This document shows, piece after piece, positions 53,576 to 62,600 of a stretch of 64,000 nt of DNA; the stretch's first letter is position 1; the number at the start of each line of letters is the position of its first letter. The notes beneath the pieces were generated by a model, which saw nothing but the letters and a program-made list of their open reading frames with translations, was not told where the DNA came from and made no database searches. The DNA comes from Streptomyces sp. JH14 (lineage in GTDB: Bacteria; Actinomycetota; Actinomycetes; Streptomycetales; Streptomycetaceae), in assembly GCF_029428675.1 (NCBI RefSeq), contig NZ_JAJNEL010000001.1, positions 6,014,001 to 6,078,000 of the forward strand, written 5' to 3'. The translations under genes were made by a program, and so were the position numbers.

Positions 53576-53766
53576 GTTCTCTGTGTCCATACAGTTCAGA
53601 CCGGCGCGGCGGCCGGAAATCATCGCCCGGCACGCCAGAAGGCTGCGCGCGGAATCCGAGCACCGCAGCCCGGCCTGTCGCCGGACGTGCGGCACACCTC
53701 TTGTCGGGGACCCGTCAGCCGTGTCATACAGGTCCAGACCATTGCCGCCGGACGGAAGGCACGACC

Positions 53767-54747
53767 GTGCAACGCCCCCACGCTCACGCCGCGTCGGCCA
53801 CCTCTGCCGCCCTGCTCCTCGCCCTGCTCACCGCATGCGGCGGGACCGCCGACGCCGCCGACACCCAGCGGCCGACCGCGCCCCACGGGGTGACGGCCCA
53901 GGCGAGCAGCGCCACCTCCGTACACGTCATGTGGGACCAGGCCTCCGACAACAAGGCGATCACCGGCTACGAGGTGTACCGCACGGGCAAGAAGGTCAAG
54001 TCCGTCGTGGCGGCCCGGCAGATGATCGACGTCGACGGTCTGTCCCCCTCCACCGCCTACACCTTCACCGTCCGGGCCCGCGACGCGGCCGGAAACCTCT
54101 CCGCGGCGAGCGAGGCCGTCGCCGTGACCACGCCCGCGCCGGCCCCCGCGGACCACGAGCCGCCGACCCGGCCCGTACGGCTGCGCGGGAAGGCGGACGG
54201 CAGCCGGTCGGCGACCCTGTCGTGGGGCGGCTCGACGGACGACGTGGGTGTGACCTCGTACGACATCTACCAGGACGACTCCCGTATCCACAGCGTGCCC
54301 GGCACGCGGACCACGGCCCGCCTGACCGGACTGCGCCCCGGCACGGTCTACACCTTCACCGTCCGGGCCCGCGACGCCGCAGACACCTCCTCACCGGACA
54401 GCAACGTCCTCGACCTCACCACGCCCTCCGCCCCGGGCGCCCCCGCCGGCACCGCCCCCACCGATCTGCGGATCAAGGCCACGGCCCTGGGCAAGGAGTA
54501 CGCGATCGATCTGGACTGGAAGCAGCCCGACACCGGCGGTGAGATACCCGCCTACCAGCTCTTCCTCGACGGACGCCTCACCACCACGATCGTGTGGGGC
54601 GGCAGGCCGCCGGCGGGCCGGGCGAGCTACCGCCTGACCGTCGGCGACCCCCGCGGGACGCGCTACTCGATGAAGATCCGGGCCAAGCTGCCCGACGGGA
54701 AGTGGGGCGACTTCTCCGCCCGGCGCACGGTCGTCCTCGGCGACTGA
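53767..54747 (+). CDS. Lipoprotein with fibronectin type III domains
   Basis: 326 residues. The signal sequence ends in the lipobox LLTAC, so the protein is lipidated. Two clear FN3 domains (about 35-125 and 130-220) carry the signature ITGYEVYRTGKKV / VTSYDIYQDDSRI and the same YTFTVRARDAA strand. A third, more divergent beta-rich domain (about 225-325; LRIKATALGKEYAIDLDWKQP, YRLTVGDPRGTRYSMKIRA) ends the protein. FN3 domains in Streptomyces usually accompany polysaccharide enzymes, but no catalytic domain is present. It may be an adhesin or accessory for the chitosanases nearby. The GTG start has CGGAAGG upstream. Confidence 0.82.
   Translation: MQRPHAHAASATSAALLLALLTACGGTADAADTQRPTAPHGVTAQASSATSVHVMWDQASDNKAITGYEVYRTGKKVKSVVAARQMIDVDGLSPSTAYTFTVRARDAAGNLSAASEAVAVTTPAPAPADHEPPTRPVRLRGKADGSRSATLSWGGSTDDVGVTSYDIYQDDSRIHSVPGTRTTARLTGLRPGTVYTFTVRARDAADTSSPDSNVLDLTTPSAPGAPAGTAPTDLRIKATALGKEYAIDLDWKQPDTGGEIPAYQLFLDGRLTTTIVWGGRPPAGRASYRLTVGDPRGTRYSMKIRAKLPDGKWGDFSARRTVVLGD
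54058..54376. repeat. Near-identical DNA repeat in the FN3 domains
   Basis: The DNA coding YTFTVRARDA occurs twice, around 54058-54085 and 54349-54376, with every base the same over about 28 bp. This shows a recent internal duplication or gene conversion. Confidence 0.7.
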
Positions 54748-54840
54748 CAGGGGTTCGTGCCGGGAGAAATGGCGCGCGGGTCGCCGCACTGTGCCGGGGC
54801 GGGTCCTGAGCCCGGCCGCCGCGGGTCGTCTCCGGGACGC

Positions 54841-54876
54841 GTCCGCCCCCGGTGCCATGCGGTACCGGGGGCGGAC
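54841..54876. terminator. Terminator between FN3 lipoprotein and malate synthase
   Basis: GTCCGCCCCCGGT / ACCGGGGGCGGAC, a perfect 13-bp repeat with a 10-nt loop, lying between convergent genes. Confidence 0.8.
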
Positions 54877-54896
54877 GGTCTGCGGAATCGGCGGGG

Positions 54897-56516
54897 TCAG
54901 GCCAGCTGTTCGTACGCCGGCAGCGTCAGGAAGTCCGCGTAGTCCTGGTCCAGCGACACCTGGAGAAGCAGGTCGTGGGCCTGCTGCCACTTGCCGGAGG
55001 CGAACGCCTCCTCGCCGATCTCCTCGCGGATCGCGGCGAGTTCCTCGGCGGCGACCTCGCGGGCCAGGTCCGCCGTGGCGTGTGCGCCGTTCTCGAAGAC
55101 CACGTCCGCGTTGATCCACTGCCAGATCTGCGAGCGGGAGATCTCCGCGGTGGCGGCGTCCTCCATCAGGTTGAAGATGGCGACCGCGCCCATGCCGCGC
55201 AGCCATGCCTCGATGTAGCGGATGCCGACCGCCACGGCGTTGCGCAGGCCGTCGTACGTGGGCTTGGCGTCCAGGGTGTCGATGGCGATCAGGTCGCCCG
55301 CCGCCACGGAGACGTCCTCGCGCAGGCGTTCCTTCTGGTTCGGCTTCTCGCCGAGTACCGCGTCGAACGAGGCCATCGCGATCGGGACGAGGTCGGGGTG
55401 GGCGACCCAGGAGCCGTCGAAGCCGTCGTTCGCCTCCCGGTCCTTGTCGGCCTTGACCTTCTCGAAGGCGACCTTGTTGACCTCGGCGTCGCGGCGTGAC
55501 GGGATGAAGGCCGCCATGCCGCCGATCGCGTGCGCGCCCCGCTTGTGGCAGGTGCGGACGAGGAGTTCGGTGTACGCGCGCATGAACGGGGCGGTCATCG
55601 TCACGGCGTTGCGGTCCGGCAGGACGAACTTGGAGCCGCCGTCGCGGAAGTTCTTGACGATGGAGAAGAGGTAGTCCCAGCGTCCCGCGTTCAGCCCGGA
55701 GGCATGGTCGCGGAGCTCGTACAGGATCTCCTCCATCTCGTACGCGGCGGTGATCGTCTCGATCAGAACGGTCGCGCGGACGGTGCCCTGCGGGATGCCG
55801 ACGTAGTCCTGGGCGAAGACGAAGATGTCGTTCCAGAGGCGGGCCTCCAGGTGCGACTCCGTCTTCGGGAGGTAGAAGTACGGGCCTTTGCCGAGGTCGA
55901 TGAGGCGCTGGGCGTTGTGGAAGAAGTAGAGGCCGAAGTCGACCAGTGCACCGGGCACCGGGGTGCCGCCGAGCTGGATGTGACGCTCATTCAGATGCCA
56001 GCCGCGCGGGCGGGTGACGACGGTGGCGAGCTCGGCGGCGGGCTTGAGGGCGTAGGACTTGCCCGACGCGGGGTCGGTGAAGTCGATCCTGCGCTCGTAG
56101 GCGTCGATCAGATTGAGCTGGCCGAGGATGACGTTCTCCCACGTGGGGGCGGACGCGTCCTCGAAGTCGGCGAGCCAGACCTTGGCGCCCGAGTTCAGGG
56201 CGTTGATGGTCATCTTGCGGTCGGTCGGACCGGTGATCTCCACCCGTCGGTCGTTCAGCGCGGCCGGGGCCGGGGCGACCTTCCAGGAGTCGTCCGCGCG
56301 GATCGCCGCCGTCTCGGGCAGGAAGTCCAGCGTGGAGGTGCGGGCGATCTCGGCGCGGCGCTCGCCGCGGCGGGCGAGCAGCTCGTCGCGACGGGGCGTG
56401 AACTGCCGGTGCAGCTCGGCCACGAACGCGAGGGCCGCGTCGGTCAGGACCTCGTCCTGCCGGGGCAGGGGTTCGGCATCGACGATGGCCAGCGTGGACG
56501 GCGCTGGTGCGGGCAT
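54897..56516 (-). CDS. aceB: Malate synthase A
   Basis: 539 residues, the size of isoform A. The family signature appears as RDHASGLNAGRWDYLFSIVKNF, with the catalytic Arg in VTRPRGWHLNE and the catalytic Asp in FNLMEDAATAEISR. It condenses glyoxylate with acetyl-CoA to malate. Here it serves as a second outlet for glyoxylate from allantoin beside Gcl. GAAGGAG precedes the ATG. Two operator boxes with the 21-bp spacing lie 141-176 bp upstream. Confidence 0.95.
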   Translation of the reverse strand: MPAPAPSTLAIVDAEPLPRQDEVLTDAALAFVAELHRQFTPRRDELLARRGERRAEIARTSTLDFLPETAAIRADDSWKVAPAPAALNDRRVEITGPTDRKMTINALNSGAKVWLADFEDASAPTWENVILGQLNLIDAYERRIDFTDPASGKSYALKPAAELATVVTRPRGWHLNERHIQLGGTPVPGALVDFGLYFFHNAQRLIDLGKGPYFYLPKTESHLEARLWNDIFVFAQDYVGIPQGTVRATVLIETITAAYEMEEILYELRDHASGLNAGRWDYLFSIVKNFRDGGSKFVLPDRNAVTMTAPFMRAYTELLVRTCHKRGAHAIGGMAAFIPSRRDAEVNKVAFEKVKADKDREANDGFDGSWVAHPDLVPIAMASFDAVLGEKPNQKERLREDVSVAAGDLIAIDTLDAKPTYDGLRNAVAVGIRYIEAWLRGMGAVAIFNLMEDAATAEISRSQIWQWINADVVFENGAHATADLAREVAAEELAAIREEIGEEAFASGKWQQAHDLLLQVSLDQDYADFLTLPAYEQLA

Positions 56517-56657
56517 GAGCGGTCACTCCTTCAGCGGGCGGTGCGGCAGTGCGGCAGTGCGGGCGGCGGCTCCGCGGCCGCCCGGGCCGCGCGAAACGGC
56601 ACGGCGTGCCAGGGCTCCGGGACACGGCTGCGGGAGCCGTCTGAGCTGCAGAGCGCT

Positions 56658-56693
56658 TCTGACCAGTGGATAGTAGTTTCCTTATGGTGGAAG
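56658..56693. promoter_or_regulatory. Tandem operator boxes before aceB (21-bp spacing)
   Basis: TTCTGACCAGTGGAT (56658) and TTCCTTATGGTGGAA (56679) begin exactly 21 bp apart. They are less symmetric than the hyi boxes but conserve the TTC and GGA outer bases. A TCAA...TTGA element (56696-56710) adjoins them. Confidence 0.55.
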
Positions 56694-56803
56694 TTCAATG
56701 GTCTGTTGATGTCGAGACTCTCCGTGCCGACAGAAAGGGGAGCCGGTTGGCGCGGAGTGTCAGGGGCCTGTACAGCGTGTGCCCCATGAGCCGTGCGGCG
56801 CAC

Positions 56804-57463
56804 TCATTCGAGGCGTGTCAGATCCTCGGCCGTGTCGATGTCGTACGCCTGCGCCACATCGGAACACTCGACGAGCGTGATCGCATCGCGGTGCGTCCGC
56901 AGGTATGCCCGCGCCCCCTGGTCGCCCACCGCGCCCGCAGAGACGTCCGTCCACCGATCGGCTCCGAACAGCACGGGATGGCCGCGCTCCCCGTCGTACG
57001 AGGCTGCCGCCAGGCTCGTACGGGACAGGTACGCCGCCCGCACCCGTGCCACCGCCTGTGCACCGATGCCCGGCTGGTCGACGAGCAGGACGAGCGCCGC
57101 ATCCGCCCCCGTGCCGGCGAGCGAGCGGAGTCCCGAGCGCAGCGACGAACCCATGCCTTCCGGCCACTGTGCATTGACGGTCACCACGCAGCCGGAGAGG
57201 TCGGCCCGCGCCCGTACCTCCTCCGCCGCGGCGCCGAGTACCACATGGAGCGGGTCGCAGCCGCCGTTGCGCAGCATGCGCAAGGCGTGCTCGACGAGCG
57301 GCCGGCCACGGTGCTCCAGCAGGGCTTTCGGCCGGCCACCCAGTCGCCGCCCGCCGCCCGCGGCGAGCAGCAGACCGGCGATCACCGGACGCCGTCCCCC
57401 GTCGGAGGGACCGGACGGTTGCGGAGTGCCGGAAGTGGACAGGGTGTGAGGTGAATAAGCCAT
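56804..57463 (-). CDS. MobA-like nucleotidyltransferase (molybdenum cofactor type)
   Basis: 219 residues. The nucleotide-binding motif LAAGGGRRLGGRPKAL near residue 33 and the metal-binding LLVDQPGIGAQAV are typical of MobA/MocA-type transferases; GERGHPVLFGADRW also fits MocA. MocA joins CTP to molybdopterin for xanthine dehydrogenase-type enzymes, and such a cofactor would be needed for urate formation, so it fits this purine region. No xanthine dehydrogenase gene lies within the window. A ~25-residue Ser/Pro-rich N-terminal tail is extra. It lies 287 bp from aceB in the same direction. Confidence 0.78.
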   Translation of the reverse strand: MAYSPHTLSTSGTPQPSGPSDGGRRPVIAGLLLAAGGGRRLGGRPKALLEHRGRPLVEHALRMLRNGGCDPLHVVLGAAAEEVRARADLSGCVVTVNAQWPEGMGSSLRSGLRSLAGTGADAALVLLVDQPGIGAQAVARVRAAYLSRTSLAAASYDGERGHPVLFGADRWTDVSAGAVGDQGARAYLRTHRDAITLVECSDVAQAYDIDTAEDLTRLE

Positions 57464-57667
57464 GAGGTCCTGAATACCTCACCACCCCGGTGATTTCCCG
57501 CCGGACCGGCCAGTACGCTGCGTCCCACCGGTGGTCACCCTGATTTCAGTCCGTGGAGTGGCGCACGGCACCTTTGATGGCGTTAACTTGCGCGCACCCC
57601 TGGGCACTTGACCACGGCTCGGGATGTGGTCGAAACACCGGCACAAGGATGTGCGAGGGGGAGTGCT

Positions 57668-57982
57668 TTGTTGCGAAGCGTGGGGCAGACGCGGGTGACC
57701 AGCAGCGGCGAGGACCCGAGGGTGACGGAGCTGCGGACGGCCGTCTCCCGGCTCCGCCGTGAGCTGGCAGGGCATCGCGCGGAGTTCCCGGACCGCGTGA
57801 TCGCCGAGGACGAGCTGGCCGCGCTGGACGCCATGGCGGTCACCGGTGCGCCCGAGATTCCGCGGCTGCGCCGCTCGCTGCTGCTGATCGCGGGGGCGGT
57901 CGGCTCGGTCAGCGCGCTGGCTTCCGCGCTCAGGGACGTACGCATCGCCGTGGATCTCTTCGGCGAGCCGCCGAGCCGCTGA
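57668..57982 (+). CDS. DUF5955-like small protein
   Basis: 104 residues. The sequence runs through SGEDPRVTELRTAVSRLRRELA, FPDRVIAEDELAALDAMA and a hydrophobic stretch LRRSLLLIAGAVGSVSALASALRDV. It resembles the actinobacterial DUF5955 group as far as I can recall. The strong purine-rich site GAGGGGGAG directly before the TTG at 57668 (or 57671) supports this start over an earlier TTG. It could be partly membrane-associated through the C-terminal hydrophobic helix. Function unknown. Confidence 0.6.
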   Translation: MLRSVGQTRVTSSGEDPRVTELRTAVSRLRRELAGHRAEFPDRVIAEDELAALDAMAVTGAPEIPRLRRSLLLIAGAVGSVSALASALRDVRIAVDLFGEPPSR

Positions 57983-58011
57983 CGTACGGGAGGGGGAGCG
58001 CGGGCAGGGGG

Positions 58012-58647
58012 TCAGCGGCGGATGAGGCGGCGCGCCGTTGCCGCAGCCACCGCCGACGTGCGGGAGTCGACGCCCAATTTGGCGTAGATGTGTACCAGGT
58101 GGGACTTCACCGTCGCCTGGCTGAGGAACAGCGCCTTGCTGATCTGCAGGTTCGACAGTCCCTCACCGACCAGTTGCAGCACCTCCAGCTCGCGCTTGGT
58201 CAGGGCCTCCGCGGGCGTCCGCATGCGGTCCATCAGCCGGTGCGCGACGGCCGGGGCGAGCGCCGAGCGGCCGGCCGCCGCCGTGCGTACCGCTGCGGCC
58301 AGCTCCTCGGGCGGGGCGTCCTTGAGGAGGTAGCCGCTCGCGCCCGCCTCCACGGCCGCCAGGATGTCGGCGTCCGTGTCGTAGGTGGTGAGGATCAGGA
58401 CCCGGGGTGCGTCGGGCACCGCGGTGATCGCCGCGGTGGCCTCCGAGCCGTGCAGGCCCGCCCCGAACTGGAGATCCATCAGCACGACGTCGAACTCGCC
58501 CGTCGCCGCGAGCGCCACGGCTCGCTCGGCGGTGTCGGCCTCGGCGACCACGCGGAAGTCCGGTTCGGTGTCGAGGACGGCCCGCAGCCCCGCACGCACC
58601 ACCGGATGGTCGTCGGCGAGCAGCAGCCGGATGGGGGTGGCGCTCAT
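58012..58647 (-). CDS. NarL-type response regulator
   Basis: 211 residues. Receiver: acidic pair ADD (11-13), phosphoacceptor Asp58 in VVLMDLQFG, LILTTYD and YLLKDAP. Output: LuxR-type helix-turn-helix LTKRELEVLQLVGEGLSNLQISKALFLSQATVKSHLVHIYAKLG. It overlaps the kinase stop by four bases and is the last gene of the two-component operon. It probably controls the divergent ABC transporter genes. The extra bases of the overlap (ATGA) mark translational coupling. Confidence 0.9.
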   Translation of the reverse strand: MSATPIRLLLADDHPVVRAGLRAVLDTEPDFRVVAEADTAERAVALAATGEFDVVLMDLQFGAGLHGSEATAAITAVPDAPRVLILTTYDTDADILAAVEAGASGYLLKDAPPEELAAAVRTAAAGRSALAPAVAHRLMDRMRTPAEALTKRELEVLQLVGEGLSNLQISKALFLSQATVKSHLVHIYAKLGVDSRTSAVAAATARRLIRR

Positions 58648-59852
58648 GCGGCGGACCTCTCTTCGTGCCCGGGCAGCGGGAGGGGGAGGGTGAGCGCCAG
58701 GGCGGTGCCCTGGCCGGGGGACGATTCGACACTGAGCGTGCCGCCGAGCGAACCGGCCCGGGACCGCATGGCGGGGAGACCGAAACCGCCGGTCTCCGTG
58801 TCCCCCGTGACCGTGGGTGCGCCGGGCGAGAAGCCCCGGCCGTCGTCCACGACGTCCAGCGACACCGAGGTGTCCATGAAGCTGAGCGTGATCTCCGCAC
58901 GCCGGGCTTCGGCGTGCTGCACCGTGTTGGCCAGCGCCGACTGGGCGGTACGGAGCAGCGCCACCTCGTACGGCGTCGGCAGCTCCACCGGCGTCCCGCT
59001 GACCGCGAACTGCACCGCCAGATCCGGTCCGGAGGTGCGAGCGCAGAGGCGTTCGAGGGCGCCCGCGAGCGAGCCGTTCTCCAGATCGGGCGGGGAGAGG
59101 GCGCGTACGAAGCGGCGGGCCTCGGCGAGATTGTCCTGCGCGGCTTCGCGGGCCCGGCGCACATGCGCGGTGGCGGGGGCGTCCGGCGGAAGGGTGCGTT
59201 CGGCGGCGCGCAGCAGCAGCTGAATGCTGGACAGGCCCTGCGCGAGCGTGTCGTGGATCTCGCGGGCCAGCCGCTCGCGTTCGGCGAGCGTTCCCGCCGT
59301 GCGCTCGGCGACGGCCAGCTCCGCCCGGGTCGAGACCAGCTCCTCGATCAGCTCGCGGCGCCGCTCGCTCTCCCGGAACAACGCGTCGTACCCGAGGACC
59401 GTGGCGATCGCGACCGCCGCACCGAGCAGCGGCCCGATGAACGCGCCGGGCGTGATCTGCCCGCCGTGCAGCACAAAGCCGGTGATGGCAGCCGCCGCGG
59501 TGACGACGACGGCGGGCAGACCCCAGCGCATCGGCAGCAGATGCAGCTGCAGGAAATACAGCGGGAAGGCCAGCCACAGGGCGTCCGGCGAGAGGACGAG
59601 AAGAGCGAGCCAGAGCGTCCCCAGCAGCGACAGCCACAGGGCGGCCGCCCTGTTCTGCGGCTGCACGGCGGGGGCGAGCGCGCCCGCCGCGTAGACAGCG
59701 GCCATGATGCAGGCGAGTGCGACCACGGCGGGCGCGCTCGATACGCCGTCGCTCACGGCCGGCACCGCGGCGAGCGCCAGCAGTCCCAGCAGCAGAGCGT
59801 GCAGACACAGCCGCAGCGCGGCGGCGACCGGGGTGTGCGAACGCGAATCCAT
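58644..59852 (-). CDS. Sensor histidine kinase (HisKA_3)
   Basis: 402 residues. Five to six membrane helices fill residues 10-165 (LRLCLHALLLGLLALAAVPAV, VVALACIMAAVYAAGAL and others). The phosphoacceptor is His200 in ERERLAREIHDTLAQGLSSI. The ATPase domain has ALLRTAQSALANTVQHAEA, DVVDDGRGFSP and GGFGLPAMRSRAGSLGG. It is of the LiaS/DesK-like type responding to membrane stress. It is co-translated with its response regulator and divergent from an ABC transporter. Confidence 0.88.
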   Translation of the reverse strand: MDSRSHTPVAAALRLCLHALLLGLLALAAVPAVSDGVSSAPAVVALACIMAAVYAAGALAPAVQPQNRAAALWLSLLGTLWLALLVLSPDALWLAFPLYFLQLHLLPMRWGLPAVVVTAAAAITGFVLHGGQITPGAFIGPLLGAAVAIATVLGYDALFRESERRRELIEELVSTRAELAVAERTAGTLAERERLAREIHDTLAQGLSSIQLLLRAAERTLPPDAPATAHVRRAREAAQDNLAEARRFVRALSPPDLENGSLAGALERLCARTSGPDLAVQFAVSGTPVELPTPYEVALLRTAQSALANTVQHAEARRAEITLSFMDTSVSLDVVDDGRGFSPGAPTVTGDTETGGFGLPAMRSRAGSLGGTLSVESSPGQGTALALTLPLPLPGHEERSAA

Positions 59853-59890
59853 GATGCGTTCCAGCGTAGATGCGCGGCGTCCGCGGCCGG

Positions 59891-59906
59891 TCAATCGAAA
59901 GGTTGA
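59891..59906. promoter_or_regulatory. Short inverted repeat between two-component and ABC genes
   Basis: TCAATCGAAAGGTTGA: TCAA/TTGA arms (imperfectly extended to TCAATC/GGTTGA) in the 111-bp divergent gap, a position suited to the response regulator's binding site. Confidence 0.35.
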
Positions 59907-59963
59907 TGTCAGGCCCCACCGGCGTGCGATGTTTTCGCGGACCGGCCGACCGAGGCTGGAGCC

Positions 59964-61061
59964 ATGTTCGTCGCATGGAGAGATCTCCGGTTCGCCAGGG
60001 GCCGGTTCGCGCTCATGGGCACGGTCGTGGTGCTGATCACGCTGCTCGTGGGCTTGTTGTCCGGTCTTACGGCAGGTCTGGCCAGGGAGAACACCTCGGC
60101 CGTCACGGGGCTGAACGCCGATCACCTCGCGTTCGCCGCCCCGCCCGATGGCCAGTCGGTGTCCTTCACCAACTCGACCGTCGGGGAGAGCGCGTGGCGG
60201 AGCTGGGCCGAGCAGCCCGGTGTCGGCGCCGCGCAGCCCCTCGGCATCCGTACGCTCGACGCCGCCGCCGTGCGGGGGAAGCGGACGGCTGCCGTGTCGG
60301 CGTTCGGTGTCGAGCAGGACTCGGGCCTGGCCCCGGCGGCCGGCGCAGCGCGCGTCGCCCCGGGGAGCGTCGTGCTCTCGGAGCGGGCGGCCGACGAGCT
60401 CGGCGTGGAATCCGGTGACCGGGTGCGACTCGGCCGCGTCGAGGTGCGTGTGGCGGCGGTCGCGGGAGATGCCTCGTACAGCCATACGCCGGTCGTGTGG
60501 ACCTCCCTCGACGACTGGCGGCGCTTCGCGGACAGCGGGACGGGCGGCGCGCCGCACGCCACGGTGATCGCCCTGACCACCACCGGCGGCGCCGACCTGG
60601 CCGCCGGTGACACGGCGGCCGGCACCAGCACGCTCTCCCTCGACGACTCGCTCACCGCCATCGGCTCCTACCAGGCCGAGAACGGCTCGCTCCAGCTGAT
60701 GCGCGGCTTCCTCTTCGCCATCTCGGCCCTGGTGATCGGGGCCTTCTTCACCGTCTGGACCATCCAGCGCAGCGGCGACGTCGCCGTCCTCAAGGCGCTC
60801 GGCGCCTCCACCCCGTACCTCCTGCGCGACGCGCTCGGGCAGGCGGTCGTGCTGCTGGCGATCGGTACGGGACTGGGCACCGCGCTCGCCTCGGGCATCG
60901 GCGCGGTGGTCAGCGGCGGGGCCGTGCCGTTCGTCCTCGACGCGGCGACCGTCCTCGTTCCGTCGGCCGTCATGATCGCCCTCGGTGCCCTCGGGGCGGC
61001 GCTGTCCATCCGACGGATCACCGCCGTCGACCCGCTCACCGCACTCGGGAGTGCCCGATGA
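59964..61061 (+). CDS. FtsX-like ABC transporter permease
   Basis: 365 residues. An N-terminal helix (FALMGTVVVLITLLVGLLSGL), a large outer domain (about 40-225) and three C-terminal helices (LFAISALVIGAFFTVWTI, then LLAIGTGLGTALASGIGAVV and LVPSAVMIALGALGAALSI) give the typical MacB/FtsX topology. The coupling region reads GDVAVLKALGASTPYLLRD. Such proteins act in envelope stress responses or lipoprotein/peptide export. It overlaps the ATPase gene start (ATGA). Confidence 0.88.
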   Translation: MFVAWRDLRFARGRFALMGTVVVLITLLVGLLSGLTAGLARENTSAVTGLNADHLAFAAPPDGQSVSFTNSTVGESAWRSWAEQPGVGAAQPLGIRTLDAAAVRGKRTAAVSAFGVEQDSGLAPAAGAARVAPGSVVLSERAADELGVESGDRVRLGRVEVRVAAVAGDASYSHTPVVWTSLDDWRRFADSGTGGAPHATVIALTTTGGADLAAGDTAAGTSTLSLDDSLTAIGSYQAENGSLQLMRGFLFAISALVIGAFFTVWTIQRSGDVAVLKALGASTPYLLRDALGQAVVLLAIGTGLGTALASGIGAVVSGGAVPFVLDAATVLVPSAVMIALGALGAALSIRRITAVDPLTALGSAR

Positions 61062-61738
61062 CCCTCACCCTCGCCGATGTCACCCTCACCTACCCCGACG
61101 GCGACGGCCGGCTCACCGCACTCGACCGGGTCTCGCTCGACGTTCCCGAGGGCTCGCTCACCGCGGTCGTCGGACCGTCCGGCTCCGGCAAGTCCAGCCT
61201 CCTCGCGGTGGCCGCGACGCTGGTCACGCCGGACGAGGGGCGGGTCGTGGTCGCAGGCCGGGAGACGGCGGGACTCGGACGCGCCCAGAAGGCGGCGCTG
61301 CGCCGCGAACGCATCGGCATCGTCTTCCAGCAGCCGAACCTGCTGCCGTCGCTGACCGCCGTCGAACAGCTTCAGGTGATGACCCATCTGTCGGGCGGCA
61401 CCACACGCGGCGCCCGCGGGCGGGCGCTGGAGCTCCTCGACGCGGTCGGTCTGGCCGACCGGGCGGGCCGCAGGCCGCACCAGTTGTCGGGCGGTCAGCG
61501 CCAGCGGATCAATATCGCGCGGGCGCTGATGAACGATCCGGCGGTACTCCTGGTCGACGAGCCGACGAGCGCTCTCGACCATGAGCGCGGCGCGGCGGTG
61601 CTGGACCTGCTGATCGCGCTGACCCGGGAACGGTCGACGGCGACCGTGCTGGTCACCCACGACCGGACGCATCTGGAACGGACGGACCGGACGGTGGTGA
61701 TGCGGGACGGGCGGCTGACGGAAGCGGTGCTCAGCTGA
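61058..61738 (+). CDS. ABC transporter ATP-binding protein (LolD/MacB-type)
   Basis: 226 residues. Walker A GPSGSGKSS, Q-loop IVFQQPNLLPSLTAVEQLQV, signature LSGGQRQR, Walker B VLLVDEPTSALD, and H-switch VTHDRTH. The arrangement with an FtsX-type permease and an adjacent two-component system matches many actinobacterial antimicrobial-resistance modules. A strong hairpin follows the stop. Confidence 0.92.
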   Translation: MTLTLADVTLTYPDGDGRLTALDRVSLDVPEGSLTAVVGPSGSGKSSLLAVAATLVTPDEGRVVVAGRETAGLGRAQKAALRRERIGIVFQQPNLLPSLTAVEQLQVMTHLSGGTTRGARGRALELLDAVGLADRAGRRPHQLSGGQRQRINIARALMNDPAVLLVDEPTSALDHERGAAVLDLLIALTRERSTATVLVTHDRTHLERTDRTVVMRDGRLTEAVLS

Positions 61739-61749
61739 CCCGAACATGA

Positions 61750-61783
61750 CGGTGCCCGCCGGGTCCCTGTCCGGCGGGCACCG
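61750..61783. terminator. Terminator between the ABC genes and allR
   Basis: CGGTGCCCGCCGG / CCGGCGGGCACCG, a perfect 13-bp repeat with an 8-nt loop, lying between convergent genes. Confidence 0.85.
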
Positions 61784-61799
61784 CTGCGTCCGTAGGGTC

Positions 61800-62600
61800 T
61801 CAGCCGGTCGGTCCGCTGCTGGCCAGCGCGTCCGACAGTTCCTTCGCGACCTGCTGCAGGATCGGCGCGATCCGCTCCGTCGCCGACTCCGTGACGCGTC
61901 CCGCAGGGCCCGAGATGGAGATCGCCGCCGAGGTGGGGGAGTTCGGTACGGAGACCGCCAGGCAGCGGACCCCTATCTCCTGCTCGTTGTCGTCCACCGC
62001 GTAGCCCACCCGGCGGACCTGGTCGAGTGCCTCCAGGAACCCGTCCGGCGTGGTGATCGTCTTCTCGGTGGCGGCCGGCATTCCGGTGCGGGCCAGCAGC
62101 GCCCGTACCTCCTCTGGCGGGGTGTGCGCGAGAAGCGCCTTGCCCACCCCCGTGGAGTGGGGGAGCACCCGCCGGCCCACCTCGGTGAACATCCGCATCG
62201 AGTGCTTCGACGGCACCTGCGCGACGTAGACGATCTCGTCGCCGTCGAGCAGTGCCATGTTCGCCGTTTCGCCGGTCTCCTCGACCAGCCGTGCCAGATA
62301 CGGGCGGGCCCAGGTCCCGAGCAGTCGTGACGCGGACTCGCCGAGCCGGATCAGGCGCGGTCCGAGCGCGTAGCGCCGGTTGGGCTGCTGGCGCACGTAG
62401 CCGCAGACGACCAGCGTGCGCATCAGCCGGTGAATGGTGGGCAGCGGAAGCCCACTGCTCGCGGAGAGTTCGCTCAGCCCGACCTCGCCGCCGGCGTCTG
62501 CCATCCGTTCCAGCAGATCGAAGGCGCGCTCGAGGGACTGCACGCCGCCGCTGGAGCCGGCGGGCTTGGAGTCGGATGTGCTGGCGTGGGACGGCGGCAC
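61800..62600 (-). CDS. allR: IclR-family transcriptional repressor, AllR-like
   Basis: 266 residues. The IclR winged helix (about 17-75; VQSLERAFDLLERM, SASSGLPLPTIHRLMRTLVVCGYVRQ) is followed by the effector domain (about 90-260; VYVAQVPSKHSMRMFTEVGRRVLPHSTGVGKALLA, GVRCLAVSVPNSPTSAAISISGP). In Streptomyces coelicolor the equivalent AllR, encoded next to allantoinase, represses allantoin and glyoxylate genes, including malate synthase, gcl, hyi and glxR, so the same role is inferred here. The GTG at 62600 has AAAGGA upstream; a start ten codons earlier lacks a ribosome site. The palindromic boxes in the intergenic region suggest autoregulation. Confidence 0.88.
   Translation of the reverse strand: MPPSHASTSDSKPAGSSGGVQSLERAFDLLERMADAGGEVGLSELSASSGLPLPTIHRLMRTLVVCGYVRQQPNRRYALGPRLIRLGESASRLLGTWARPYLARLVEETGETANMALLDGDEIVYVAQVPSKHSMRMFTEVGRRVLPHSTGVGKALLAHTPPEEVRALLARTGMPAATEKTITTPDGFLEALDQVRRVGYAVDDNEQEIGVRCLAVSVPNSPTSAAISISGPAGRVTESATERIAPILQQVAKELSDALASSGPTG

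Noticed and set aside
56696..56710. TCAA...TTGA element next to the aceB boxes as a member of the TCAACA palindrome class
   Set aside because: Only the outer four bases match; the centre differs from the three better copies.
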